Made by a program: the position numbers and the translations under genes
Shown here: positions 55,181 through 63,124 of the stretch, in pieces
Position numbering within the stretch: the stretch's first letter is position 1
How the letters are laid out: each line of letters begins with the position of its first letter
The notes under the pieces: generated by a model
The model's database searches: none
Told to the model about the DNA's origin: nothing
What the model saw: only the letters and a program-made list of their open reading frames with translations
Assembly: GCF_900163795.1 (NCBI RefSeq)
Contig: NZ_FWFD01000008.1
Span: forward strand, 186,001-250,000
Length of the DNA: 64,000 nt
Reading direction: 5' to 3'
Source: Vagococcus fluvialis bH819
Lineage (GTDB): Bacteria > Bacillota > Bacilli > Lactobacillales > Vagococcaceae

Positions 55181-55897
55181 TTATACCCCTTTTGGTTTCT
55201 CAAAATCCAAGTAATCCACCATACATTTAATCCTTTCAGAACTTGGATTAACATAATATCTCTCCGTCATAGCAATACTACTATGCCCCAATGCTTCCGA
55301 CACTAACTCCAATGGCATATGATTATTTAGTAATCTTGTCCCAAAAGTGTGTCGTAAAATATGCAAATTGAAGTACCTTATATCAAGATACCTACTAACT
55401 ACATCTTCCATAAATAACTGCCATTTTTGACTTATACTATGAGGTGCATAAGGTTTACCCAATTTATTTTTCGTTTCAGGGATAAATAATGGGTAAGTAG
55501 CATTCCATGTAATAGTATCCTTATTCTTTTCTGTAAACTCATTTCTAATCTCAATTTGATTCTGAATAAGTTCTTTTAGTTCCTCTGAAATATAGACTTC
55601 TCTAGACCTTCCATTTTTAGGTCTCCCTACTACGAGTCTTTTCTCCTTAGAAGAATCGATACTTTTGTCAATCACAATTACATTTCTAGTAAAATCAAAG
55701 CTATTGTTTATGTCTAAAGCAATCAATTCGCCCCTTCTCATACCTGTGTTAAGGGCTAAAAAACGAATACGCCCCAAGTAAAATTAACCTTAAAAGCCTC
55801 ACTAATAATAATTTCAGTTTCATAATGACTAAAATAATTAACTTTCTTATTTTTAGATGAATCTCTTTTCTTTAAAGAGTATGGTAAACCTTATTCA
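55181..55897 (-). pseudogene. int: truncated, frameshifted tyrosine integrase
   Basis: The 3' half of an integrase about 88% identical (by eye) to that at 38181. Catalytic residues remain: TGMRRGEL, HILRHTFGTRL, LGHSSIAMTERYY. Relative to the intact gene one base is missing near 55762 (GGCTAAAAAACGAAT against GGCTAAAAATACGAAT), and homology ends near 55897, about at residue 188 of the intact protein. Fifteen bases later the third groEL-tail copy begins. The N-terminal binding domains are lost. Confidence 0.9.
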
Positions 55898-55911
55898 TAG
55901 ACTCTAAAATA

Positions 55912-55930
55912 ATGGGCGGTATGATGTAAA
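55912..55930 (+). repeat. attR of island 2: groEL-tail copy C
   Basis: ATGGGCGGTATGATGTAAA is identical to the other copies; the next 12 bases match with one change. A hairpin AACCACATGAG...CTCATGTAGTT follows (55961-55991). As the outermost copy it should mark the original host sequence downstream of groEL. Confidence 0.88.
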
Positions 55931-56094
55931 TTCTTTAAAAGACTTACGTTGATATAAAAGAAACCACATGAGGATTTTGTTCTCATGTAGTTTTTTGATG
56001 TGTTTTTATTCTTATCGTCGGAAAGCTTCAACACTAATATCGAAAATACTTGATTAAAGAGTTCAGATATTTTTTTAAGTTTCTTAATCCCAAC

Positions 56095-58449
56095 TTAAGC
56101 TAAATAATTTGATAAAGCATCATATGCCTCTATTATCTTTAAATCATCTATATTAAGAATAACTTTTTTCTTATTTAATTTCTTATTTTGAGTGTTACTT
56201 AATACTTCATTCAAAATAACATCTACATCCTCAATATAAGTTGAAAATGTTTTTTGAAATTTCGTTTGATTACTTTCTAGCTGATTTCCAACATAATTTT
56301 GCCAGCGTAAATCCAAATATTTTATATTGTTAATATAGTGATTATATTTTTGTTTATCTATCGAAACTGTTTTATTCGTTTCACTTGAATCAAAGTTCAA
56401 AAATAAATCTTCTATCGTTTTTTCTTCTTTTGTTAGAGGCTTAATCACATTGTTCTCTGGTGCAGTCTTGCTGACACTTACTGGTTGTGTTTTTATTTTT
56501 TTTACATTCACAGTATTTTTTATATTATCGTAATTATTCTGTGAACTTTCATAAAACTGCTCCCAAGTATTAGTGCTAAATTCAGCTTGCTCACTCATCA
56601 TTTTTTCAATATTCCATTGATCAATTTCTTTCATCGATAGCAAATTATGTGGAAGTTCTTTAGTTGGTTCATGCTGATTTACTTCTAAAGTAATTAATTT
56701 TTCTTGATTTTCAATCAGTAAATTATCATCATGTAGTGGTTCTTGCTCTTCTTCCATCAACTTTGTTTCTAAATTAATTAACTCTTCCTGATTTTCGTCA
56801 GATAATAATTCACCTGTTACCTTTTCTAATTCAGATTCTAATCTAACTACTTCTTTTTGACTATCATCCTCTAATCGCCTATTTTCTAGTACCTGATTAT
56901 TGGCCTTTTCTAATTGTACTTCTAATTTTATTATTTCTTTTTGATTCTCACTTTGTATTTTTTCGTCGGCTAACAATTGACTATTCGTTTTATCTAGCTC
57001 TGTTTCTAGTTTTATTAACTCTTTTTGGTTTTTATTTTTTAACTTTTCATCAACTAATAATTGAGCATTTGCCTCTTCTAATTGTACTTCTAATTTTATT
57101 AACGCCTTTTGATTTTCATTTTGTAATTTTTTATCCGATAATAATTGACCATTCACTTCGTCTAGCAGTTTTTCTAACTCATCTAACTCTTTTTGACTCA
57201 TATTCTGTAATTTTTTATCCGATAATAATTGAGTATCTGCTTCTTCTAACTGTGTTTCTAATTCTACCAATTTTATTTCATTTTCATTTTGCAATTTTTC
57301 ATTTGATAATAATTGGGTATTTACTTCCTTTAGCTGTTTTTCTAATTCATGTAACTCTTCTTGGCTTTCGTTTTGAAGTTTTTCGTCCATTAATAATTGA
57401 CTAGTTGCTTCATCCAACTGTTTCCTTAATTCCTTTAATTCTTTTTGATTTTCATTTTGTAATTTTTCGTCGGCTAACAATTGACTAGTTGCTTCATCTA
57501 ACTGCTCTTCTAATCCTATTAACTCTTTTTGAATTTTTTCTTGTAACGTTTCATCAGTTAACAACTGAGTGCTCGCTTCTTTTAGCCGTTTTTCTAATTT
57601 TACTAATTCTTTTTGATTGTCATTCTTTATTCTCTCACTAGATAATAATTGATAGTTCATCTCTTCTATCTGTATTTCTAATTTAACTATTTCTTTTTTG
57701 CTTTCTTTTTGTCCTTTTTCATTAGACAGCAGTTGTTCTGCCTTCTCTTCTAAAATTACTTGTAAATTATTGATTTCTTTTTGATTATCATCATTCACGA
57801 CTTCATTTAAGAGTAATTGACTATCTACTTCTTTAATCTTTTCTTCTAAACCAGTAATTTCTTTATAATCATTAACTTGTGGTAACTCATGATCTTTTGT
57901 ATTTTTATTAAAATCATCTGGTTTTTCAATTGTTGTAGACTGATTATTGGAAATAAAAGAATAGTCCTGATCATTACTTTCTTGTTCCTCGTTAATATTT
58001 GATAATTTTTGGAATTGTTGCTCCTCTTGTAGACATAATAAATCGTCAAAATCCACTTCATTGGATGGTGTTGTATAGGCGTTAGTTTTTAAAATATCAT
58101 TAAAAAGTAACACAGCTTTATTTAAAATTACTTCTCCTTCTTCTTGAGATAGCCTATAAATTGAACTAAAGCTAATAAAGATTCTAATGCCTGTTCCTTC
58201 CAGCTCATCATAAAAAGCTCTATATAAAATACTCTCCGTTGATATTTCTTTCCATCTACTAAGTAATGAGAGTATATAAACTAAAAGGGATTCTTTAGAT
58301 ATATCATTAGTGTATAGAGATAACTTAATTTGAGAACTTCCCTCTTGTTTACTATTTTTAGGCATTATTATAATGCTTGATTTTTTTGCACGAACTCGTT
58401 CCTTAGTATAAAATTTCCCTTGAACGTTAAAATTATTATTTATATTCAT
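56095..58449 (-). CDS. large protein with about fourteen 28-residue coiled-coil repeats
   Basis: A 784-residue cytosolic protein without signal peptide or anchor. The N-terminal 190 residues form a globular region of unknown type (SSQIKLSLYTNDISKESLLVYILSLLSRW, then acidic). Residues about 201-587 are about 14 tandem units of exactly 28 residues (four heptads), consensus LExQLxEAxxQLLxDEKLQNENQKELxx; unit 13 is shortened. A linker and a C-terminal helical domain (DLRWQNYVGNQLESNQTKFQKTFSTYIEDVDV...) follow. It may be a cytoskeletal or scaffold protein; no family is known to me. Confidence 0.75.
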   Translation of the reverse strand: MNINNNFNVQGKFYTKERVRAKKSSIIIMPKNSKQEGSSQIKLSLYTNDISKESLLVYILSLLSRWKEISTESILYRAFYDELEGTGIRIFISFSSIYRLSQEEGEVILNKAVLLFNDILKTNAYTTPSNEVDFDDLLCLQEEQQFQKLSNINEEQESNDQDYSFISNNQSTTIEKPDDFNKNTKDHELPQVNDYKEITGLEEKIKEVDSQLLLNEVVNDDNQKEINNLQVILEEKAEQLLSNEKGQKESKKEIVKLEIQIEEMNYQLLSSERIKNDNQKELVKLEKRLKEASTQLLTDETLQEKIQKELIGLEEQLDEATSQLLADEKLQNENQKELKELRKQLDEATSQLLMDEKLQNESQEELHELEKQLKEVNTQLLSNEKLQNENEIKLVELETQLEEADTQLLSDKKLQNMSQKELDELEKLLDEVNGQLLSDKKLQNENQKALIKLEVQLEEANAQLLVDEKLKNKNQKELIKLETELDKTNSQLLADEKIQSENQKEIIKLEVQLEKANNQVLENRRLEDDSQKEVVRLESELEKVTGELLSDENQEELINLETKLMEEEQEPLHDDNLLIENQEKLITLEVNQHEPTKELPHNLLSMKEIDQWNIEKMMSEQAEFSTNTWEQFYESSQNNYDNIKNTVNVKKIKTQPVSVSKTAPENNVIKPLTKEEKTIEDLFLNFDSSETNKTVSIDKQKYNHYINNIKYLDLRWQNYVGNQLESNQTKFQKTFSTYIEDVDVILNEVLSNTQNKKLNKKKVILNIDDLKIIEAYDALSNYLA
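56689..57849. repeat. 84-bp tandem repeat array inside the coiled-coil gene
   Basis: Each 28-residue unit corresponds to 84 bp. Neighbouring units differ at many third bases, so the array is fairly old, but units 5-11 are closest to each other. Such arrays vary in number between strains. Confidence 0.75.
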
Positions 58450-58770
58450 ACTATCTCCTTAAAAAATAAAAATAAACACATAGTTAATATATCATTTTAT
58501 TTTTGTATATAGCAACGCTTTTCGGACATATATAAAAATTGTTATTATTATAGTCCGATTATTTTTCAATATATAACTTAAAATCATTTTTTTATAAGTT
58601 AAATTAATAATTTAAGCCTACTTTGACTATCATTAAACTAAACCTTATTTATAATAGTAAAAATACCTACAAGTGTACTGTTTAATTTCTGATTTTCTCA
58701 TTTCATTTCCAAAATAAATAAGTTATACTGTAAAAAACGTACGTTTAGGACGAACACTACTTCCAAGGAG

Positions 58771-59382
58771 ATGATCATTATCTTTAAAAATAAACTACTC
58801 CCAAAGCCACTAAAATTAACTTTCATCACACTGTTAACTTTAGGTATTATTTATACTTGTATCGTTATTTTTTTGATTTTTAGTGGAACTAGAGACAAGC
58901 CTACCAAATATCCAGATACTATCTTAGTTCTAGGCGCTCAAGTTAAAGGAACGACAAAAGAAGATGCCTATCCTAGCGTCGTCTTAAAGGAGCGTTTAGA
59001 TACTGCTACAACTTATATAAAAGATCATTCCGAAGCGACAGTCATCGTCTGTGGTGGACAGGGAACTGATGAACCAGACAGCGAAGCTAATGTTATGAAA
59101 AATTATCTAATTAAACAAGGTATTCCTAAAGAAAAGATTATTACCGAAGACACTTCTACTCGAACAAAAGAAAACATCTTAAATGCTCAAAAGAAACAAC
59201 CACTCAATAATACCGTTATTGTGACAAGTGATTTTCATATTTATCGTGCTAAATTATTAGCTAAAAGATTAGACATCACGGAGGTTAGCGGGCTGCCTGC
59301 TATTTCAAATAATTCGGCTATTTTTAAAAGTTATACAAGAGAAATTATTGCCTTAGCATATGGATTACTTTTTGATTGGTAG
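58771..59382 (+). CDS. YdcF/SanA family protein (DUF218)
   Basis: A 203-residue protein with an N-terminal membrane helix (LTFITLLTLGIIYTCIVIFLIF) and an outer DUF218 domain: ILVLGAQV, VVLKERLDTATTYI, VCGGQGTDEPDSEANVM, TKENILNA, VTSDFHIYRA. These proteins are linked to envelope integrity and vancomycin tolerance. AAGGAG directly touches the first ATG; the next in-frame codons are ATC, ATT, ATC, so the true start is unclear. Confidence 0.83.
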   Translation: MIIIFKNKLLPKPLKLTFITLLTLGIIYTCIVIFLIFSGTRDKPTKYPDTILVLGAQVKGTTKEDAYPSVVLKERLDTATTYIKDHSEATVIVCGGQGTDEPDSEANVMKNYLIKQGIPKEKIITEDTSTRTKENILNAQKKQPLNNTVIVTSDFHIYRAKLLAKRLDITEVSGLPAISNNSAIFKSYTREIIALAYGLLFDW

Positions 59383-59464
59383 CTCATATTAAAAAGAGGC
59401 ATACGCTAATATTCCCTACTTTCGTTAAATACAATCGTTAAAAAACAGTGTCTTTAAATATAAC

Positions 59465-59510
59465 AAATAACCATCTTAACTCGCTAAAGTTAGAAGATGG
59501 TTATTTTTTT
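59465..59510. terminator. terminator downstream of the YdcF gene
   Basis: AAATAACCATCTTAACT and AGTTAGAAGATGGTTATTT pair around CGCTAA and are followed by TTTT. The 170 bases from here to the next gene hold nothing recognisable. Confidence 0.85.
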
Positions 59511-59681
59511 GATTCTTATCGTCTTTTCTTATTGATATTAAGGTTGAAAAACAGGTATTAGTGACAATGCCTCATAAGGATTCAGCCTTTCTTCAAGAGT
59601 CTAGCTACTATTTTTTTACTTCTTTATTCTAAAAAATTTAACATACAATATAGGATATGAATGACAGGACATTTCTTTTTA

Positions 59682-59906
59682 TTAATTTAACGGTGTATTC
59701 ACTATTTCTACTCCTCGTGAATCCAAGAAGAATTTTATCGAGATAATTACCAATAATATCCCAAAACTAATAAGAAACATTGCTATTTTTTCTTTATTCT
59801 TTTCTTTTTGGTCTTTAATTCCTTTAATATTTTTCTGCTTTACAACAATAAAAAAGCCAATGACTAACATTAAAGGTCCGACAAATGTACTGACAATCCA
59901 TAGCAT
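59682..59906 (-). CDS. small membrane protein
   Basis: A 74-residue protein with two helices (LWIVSTFVGPLMLVIGFFIVV and IAMFLISFGILLVIISIKFFL) and a basic loop KNIKGIKDQKEKNKEK between them. ATG 59906 follows AGGGAG. It is the last of three small genes on this strand. No family is known to me. Confidence 0.6.
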   Translation of the reverse strand: MLWIVSTFVGPLMLVIGFFIVVKQKNIKGIKDQKEKNKEKIAMFLISFGILLVIISIKFFLDSRGVEIVNTPLN

Positions 59907-59938
59907 CGGAATCACTCCCTACTATTTAAATATTTTTT

Positions 59939-60325
59939 TTAATCTTCCACATAATTCTTTTGAATTTTTTTTAAATTTAATTTAAATAATGATGCTACAT
60001 AAAATAATGGATTCTTAAAATATTTTTTTTCATAGAATATATTTTCAGTTACCTGATCATTTAAGGGGATAAATTCACCTCTCCAATAACCTTTGAAAAA
60101 GGAATTTTTCATGTTAAAAGCATAATACTCTTTCTCTTTTATTTCAGTAATCTTAAACGTGGTTTCTGTTCCCTCTATACTGTATTCTTTAAAATTTTTT
60201 TCTGTCAAAATTTCAGTTTTGATTAAATCACTCCGCCAATCTGTTTTTTCTCTATCAACTACTGCATTCCAAATTTCATAGACATTAAAGATTAACACGT
60301 CTTTATAAATCGATTGCCTTATCAT
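59939..60325 (-). CDS. SRPBCC-like small protein
   Basis: A 128-residue soluble protein. The pattern IYKDVLIFNVYEIWNAVVDREKTDWRSDLIKTEIL...EYSIEGTETTFKITEIKEKEYYAFNM...YWRGEFIPL is that of an SRPBCC/START-type lipid-binding fold. The ATG at 60325 follows TAGGAG by 8 bases. It lies between two small membrane proteins, so the three may work together at the membrane. Confidence 0.65.
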   Translation of the reverse strand: MIRQSIYKDVLIFNVYEIWNAVVDREKTDWRSDLIKTEILTEKNFKEYSIEGTETTFKITEIKEKEYYAFNMKNSFFKGYWRGEFIPLNDQVTENIFYEKKYFKNPLFYVASLFKLNLKKIQKNYVED

Positions 60326-60344
60326 TCTCACAACTCCTAAATAA

Positions 60345-60545
60345 CTATCCTTTCTTTAACGCTACATAAATTTCAAAAAAATAAAAAAAAAGAACAATTC
60401 CTAGAATAACAAGAAGAATACTTATATATGCCCAAATAGCAGGGCGAATTGTTCGATTAGAACTTAGTCTTGTGAATTTAGTTTGAATTGACAAACCTAG
60501 AAAGATTAAAAGTGTTCCAAATAAACTACCAACTAAATTTGCCAT
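60345..60545 (-). CDS. small membrane protein
   Basis: A 66-residue protein with two helices (LVGSLFGTLLIFLGLSI and IWAYISILLVILGIVLFFYFF) and a basic loop (KFTRLSSNRTIRP). ATG 60545 follows GGAGGAGTGATGATA. It is the first gene of the three-gene run. Not recognised. Confidence 0.6.
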   Translation of the reverse strand: MANLVGSLFGTLLIFLGLSIQTKFTRLSSNRTIRPAIWAYISILLVILGIVLFFYFFEIYVALKKG

Positions 60546-60843
60546 TATCATCACTCCTCCACTTTAATAACATTATTATACCACGTGTTTATAATATGTT
60601 GATAAATAAAAGTTAACTATAAAATAAATTGAAATAAGTTATCAGATATTAAAGACGGGTGAAGAGGAGGATATTGTGAAAAAAATACGTTCCCTTTAAG
60701 AAAAGCGGCTCACAAAATGTGCTTAAAAAAAATTTATGCCTGCTCTTTTTCAACAAACTTCTTAATATTCCTTTAGAATTCAAACATTATGCACTTTTTC
60801 ATGATATTATAACAATAGTTTAATTTCCAAAGGAGCGTTATTT
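60546..60843. other. intergenic region with a 7-codon ORF
   Basis: GAGGAGG at about 60666 is followed by GTG AAA AAA ATA CGT TCC CTT TAA (60676-60699), the start of what could have been a signal peptide cut off by a stop. No other gene is seen. A likely promoter for the next gene lies near 60805-60815 (TATTATAAC). Confidence 0.35.
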
Positions 60844-61293
60844 ATGTCAAAAAAGAAAATTGTTGCGCCTTTTTTAAAACCAATTGCTATCCTTAGTATC
60901 TCTACTGGGATAGGGGCAACAACTGTTGTTTTGGATAGTAATAATTATAAAAGTCCAAAGCCTGCAAAAACAGAACAAACAACCCCTTCATCTAAAGAAG
61001 AAAAAAAGAAAAAAATCACTGAAGAAACAACGGTGGAGGACAATTCTAAAAAAACAAAAAATAGTTTTAAAGAAGAGATTACTTCTTCGACTGATGTTGA
61101 AACAAAGCAAACTAATGAAGAAAATACTAAAAGAGAGATCAACTCTGAACAAAAGAAAGAGGAACAAAAAACTGAGCAAACAACCCCTATATCTAGTGAA
61201 GAACCAACGAAAGACTCAAATGATGTAAACAATAATAACAACAATCTACCTCCTCAATCACCAACTAAACCAGATGAAGGAGGAAACAAATAA
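60844..61293 (+). CDS. membrane-anchored low-complexity protein
   Basis: A 149-residue protein with an N-terminal helix (PFLKPIAILSISTGIGATTVVL) followed by an extracellular Lys/Glu/Thr/Ser-rich tail with two near copies of KTEQTTP and a final NNNNNLPPQSPTKPDEGG. It resembles wall-spanning stalks. Its stop overlaps the next start by one base (TAATG), so the two are coupled. No function is known. Confidence 0.65.
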   Translation: MSKKKIVAPFLKPIAILSISTGIGATTVVLDSNNYKSPKPAKTEQTTPSSKEEKKKKITEETTVEDNSKKTKNSFKEEITSSTDVETKQTNEENTKREINSEQKKEEQKTEQTTPISSEEPTKDSNDVNNNNNNLPPQSPTKPDEGGNK

Positions 61294-62030
61294 TGGAAGC
61301 TCTCATTGCTGTACTTTTAGCTAATATTGGTAAATTTTTAAATTACTTAAATATTAACCCAAGACTACAAAATAAAATTATGACTGTCGTTAGTATTTTT
61401 CCTACACTCTATATTTTACGTATCGTTCGTGGATATTTTTCAAATAACAACTATATTAAAGGATCAATCTACCTAATTATTTTCATTATTCTAACTTACT
61501 TTATTATTATTAATTTCGTTTATTATTTTAAAAATCGAAAGGTTAAATGGGATGTGACTAATTTTATCGAAGATATTGTTCCAGAGGATTTAACTTTTGA
61601 TAACCCTAATAATATTACTACCTCTCAAACTTCTGGGTTACAAGGGAAAAAAGTACCACTTGTTTTTAATGAGGAAAGTCCGTTTATCATTGAACAAATT
61701 ATTGATGAATTAATTCAACAGGGTCAAATTAAAAAACAAGATTTAGAAAAAAATGCTTATTTAATAGGGAAATACGAATTGATTCCTTTTTATAAAATAA
61801 GAAATCATGCATTATGGATTGGTAGTAGCTATCGTGATATGAAAGAGGTTGCGAAAATAAAGCTCTCAGAGGACGCAGGTACCCTTATTCCTCTAGGTGT
61901 CTTTATACTAGGAGGAACCTATCAAATTGACGGTATCACGTATAAAGAGCCTTATACAGTACAATTAAGAGTTAAAGGTGAAGAAGATAGTCTAGAAGGT
62001 TTGACACGTTCTAGTAGATCGAAAAAATAG
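61293..62030 (+). CDS. DUF6681-like membrane protein
   Basis: A 245-residue protein with two N-terminal helices (MTVVSIFPTLYILRIVRGYF and IYLIIFIILTYFIIINFVYYF) and a cytosolic domain (EDIVPEDLTFDNP..., KNAYLIGKYELIPFYKIRNHALWIGSSYRDMKEVAKIKLSEDAG). It resembles a Lactobacillales family of unknown function (DUF6681), from memory. It is translationally coupled to the stalk-like protein before it. Confidence 0.6.
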   Translation: MEALIAVLLANIGKFLNYLNINPRLQNKIMTVVSIFPTLYILRIVRGYFSNNNYIKGSIYLIIFIILTYFIIINFVYYFKNRKVKWDVTNFIEDIVPEDLTFDNPNNITTSQTSGLQGKKVPLVFNEESPFIIEQIIDELIQQGQIKKQDLEKNAYLIGKYELIPFYKIRNHALWIGSSYRDMKEVAKIKLSEDAGTLIPLGVFILGGTYQIDGITYKEPYTVQLRVKGEEDSLEGLTRSSRSKK

Positions 62031-62133
62031 TCTGGAATTCAGACTATTTTTTTACTTAAATATAGGGTATTCTATAAGTAACTAATATACTTTGAAAGTA
62101 TTATTAAACATAGTAAAAAGGAGCTTCTCACTC

Positions 62134-62544
62134 ATGAAAGATTTTACACACCCAAAATTTCCAACTATCCACATTAAATTATTAAAAACTGATGATCACC
62201 TAAAACAATTGCATGCTTTATTAAAAAATTCAGAATCTATAACTAACTTTATCCCAGAAGGAACTTCTTCTGATAATAAGTATCTTTATGGTATTTTTGA
62301 TGAAACTAAATTAATTGGTGTTATTGATTTAATTGAAGATTATCCTGAAAGACAAACTGCTTTTATTCATCAGTTTATTCTAGAAAAAGATTATTTAAGT
62401 AATGATCTACCTAGTATTCTTTATATGTCTCTTGAAAAAACAGCTCAAGAAACTGGTATTCAAGAAATGAATATAGATAATGAGTTATCTAAAAATGATA
62501 TGTGGTCTGACTTCGGTTTTGTGAATAATAAAAAAGAAATTTAA
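62134..62544 (+). CDS. GNAT-like acetyltransferase, short
   Basis: A 136-residue protein starting at ATG 62134, about 10 bases after AAAAGGAG. GIFDETKLIGVIDLIEDYPERQTAFIHQFILEKDYLSNDLPSILYMSLEKTAQETG resembles a GNAT fold, but the CoA loop (Q/RxxGxG) is replaced by KDYLSND, so acetyl-CoA binding is doubtful. Substrate unknown. Confidence 0.65.
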   Translation: MKDFTHPKFPTIHIKLLKTDDHLKQLHALLKNSESITNFIPEGTSSDNKYLYGIFDETKLIGVIDLIEDYPERQTAFIHQFILEKDYLSNDLPSILYMSLEKTAQETGIQEMNIDNELSKNDMWSDFGFVNNKKEI

Positions 62545-62545
62545 A

Positions 62546-62591
62546 TAAAAAAGGATCAATCACCTTAAACCAAAGGTGATTGATCCTTTTT
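62546..62591. terminator. terminator after the GNAT-like gene
   Basis: AAAAAGGATCAATCACCTT and AAGGTGATTGATCCTTTTT pair around AAACCA. Confidence 0.95.
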
Positions 62592-62596
62592 AAAAC

Positions 62597-62640
62597 GCTA
62601 TAAGTGTCGTGGCACTTATAGCATTCTTTTTTATTTTTTA
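62597..62640 (-). terminator. terminator of the minus-strand surface-protein operon
   Basis: GCTATAAGTG and CACTTATAGC form a perfect 10-bp stem around a 6-base loop. On the minus strand GTTTTAAAA follows, which fits the end of the 62631 gene. Confidence 0.75.
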
Positions 62641-63110
62641 CTTGTATCTTTCATTGCTGTTTCTACTTCTTTTAATTGATTGGTTAGTCCTTCTTTAAGT
62701 TTACCGTCTTCAAGTTTGCTTACATTTTCTTCAGCTTTTTTAAATTCAGTTTTCTTAATATCTGTTCTAACTTCTTTTTTTGGCATATCTGAATACAAAT
62801 CAGCAACTCCAGTCATTGCTTCTCTGGTGTCTTTTCCTGTTTTAGCTTCTTCACTTTTTTTATCTACAACTTGTGTTTCAACTTTTTTAGTACTTGATTT
62901 ATTATTCATTTGTTGATACCCGATCACACCAATTAAAAGCGCCAGAATAATAACAACAATTGAGATTATTTTATTTTTATTACTCTTTTGTTGACTGGCA
63001 TTGTCAACTCGACTAACATTTCCAACATCACTTTGTTGCTCAGTAGCATCTAGTTTGTTTTCAACATCATCATTGATTTCTTTATTTTCAACTTGTTCTT
63101 CTGGTATCAC
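62631..63110 (-). CDS. membrane protein with charged extracellular tail
   Basis: A 159-residue protein. An acidic cytosolic N-terminus (about 1-45) precedes one helix (IISIVVIILALLIGVIGY), and the outer part is Lys/Glu-rich helical (KKTEFKKAEENVSKLEDGKLKEGLTNQLKEVETAMK). It starts at GTG 63110, 14 bases after the adhesin stop, so the two are an operon. No family known to me. Confidence 0.6.
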   Translation of the reverse strand: MIPEEQVENKEINDDVENKLDATEQQSDVGNVSRVDNASQQKSNKNKIISIVVIILALLIGVIGYQQMNNKSSTKKVETQVVDKKSEEAKTGKDTREAMTGVADLYSDMPKKEVRTDIKKTEFKKAEENVSKLEDGKLKEGLTNQLKEVETAMKDTSKK

Positions 63111-63124
63111 TTAATTCATCAACC

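Larger units (their letters stand above)
52494..55930. mobile_element. genomic island 2, truncated remnant
   Basis: Bounded by groEL-tail copies B and C. Its cargo lies on the same side of the integrase gene as in island 1: CPBP protease, Nudix fusion, MerR, a membrane protein, then an integrase remnant. Everything upstream of the integrase middle has been lost, and the broken gene runs straight into copy C. It is therefore probably immobile on its own, unless island 1 integrase acts on its ends. Confidence 0.75.

Noticed and set aside
56689-57849. 84-bp tandem repeats considered as CRISPR
   Set aside because: The repeats are contiguous, in frame and degenerate, with no spacers and no cas genes; they encode heptads.
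60926-61244. Overlapping frames in the Lys/Glu-rich gene
   Set aside because: They arise from purine-rich repetitive DNA; the 60844 frame has the ribosome binding site and is coupled to the next gene.
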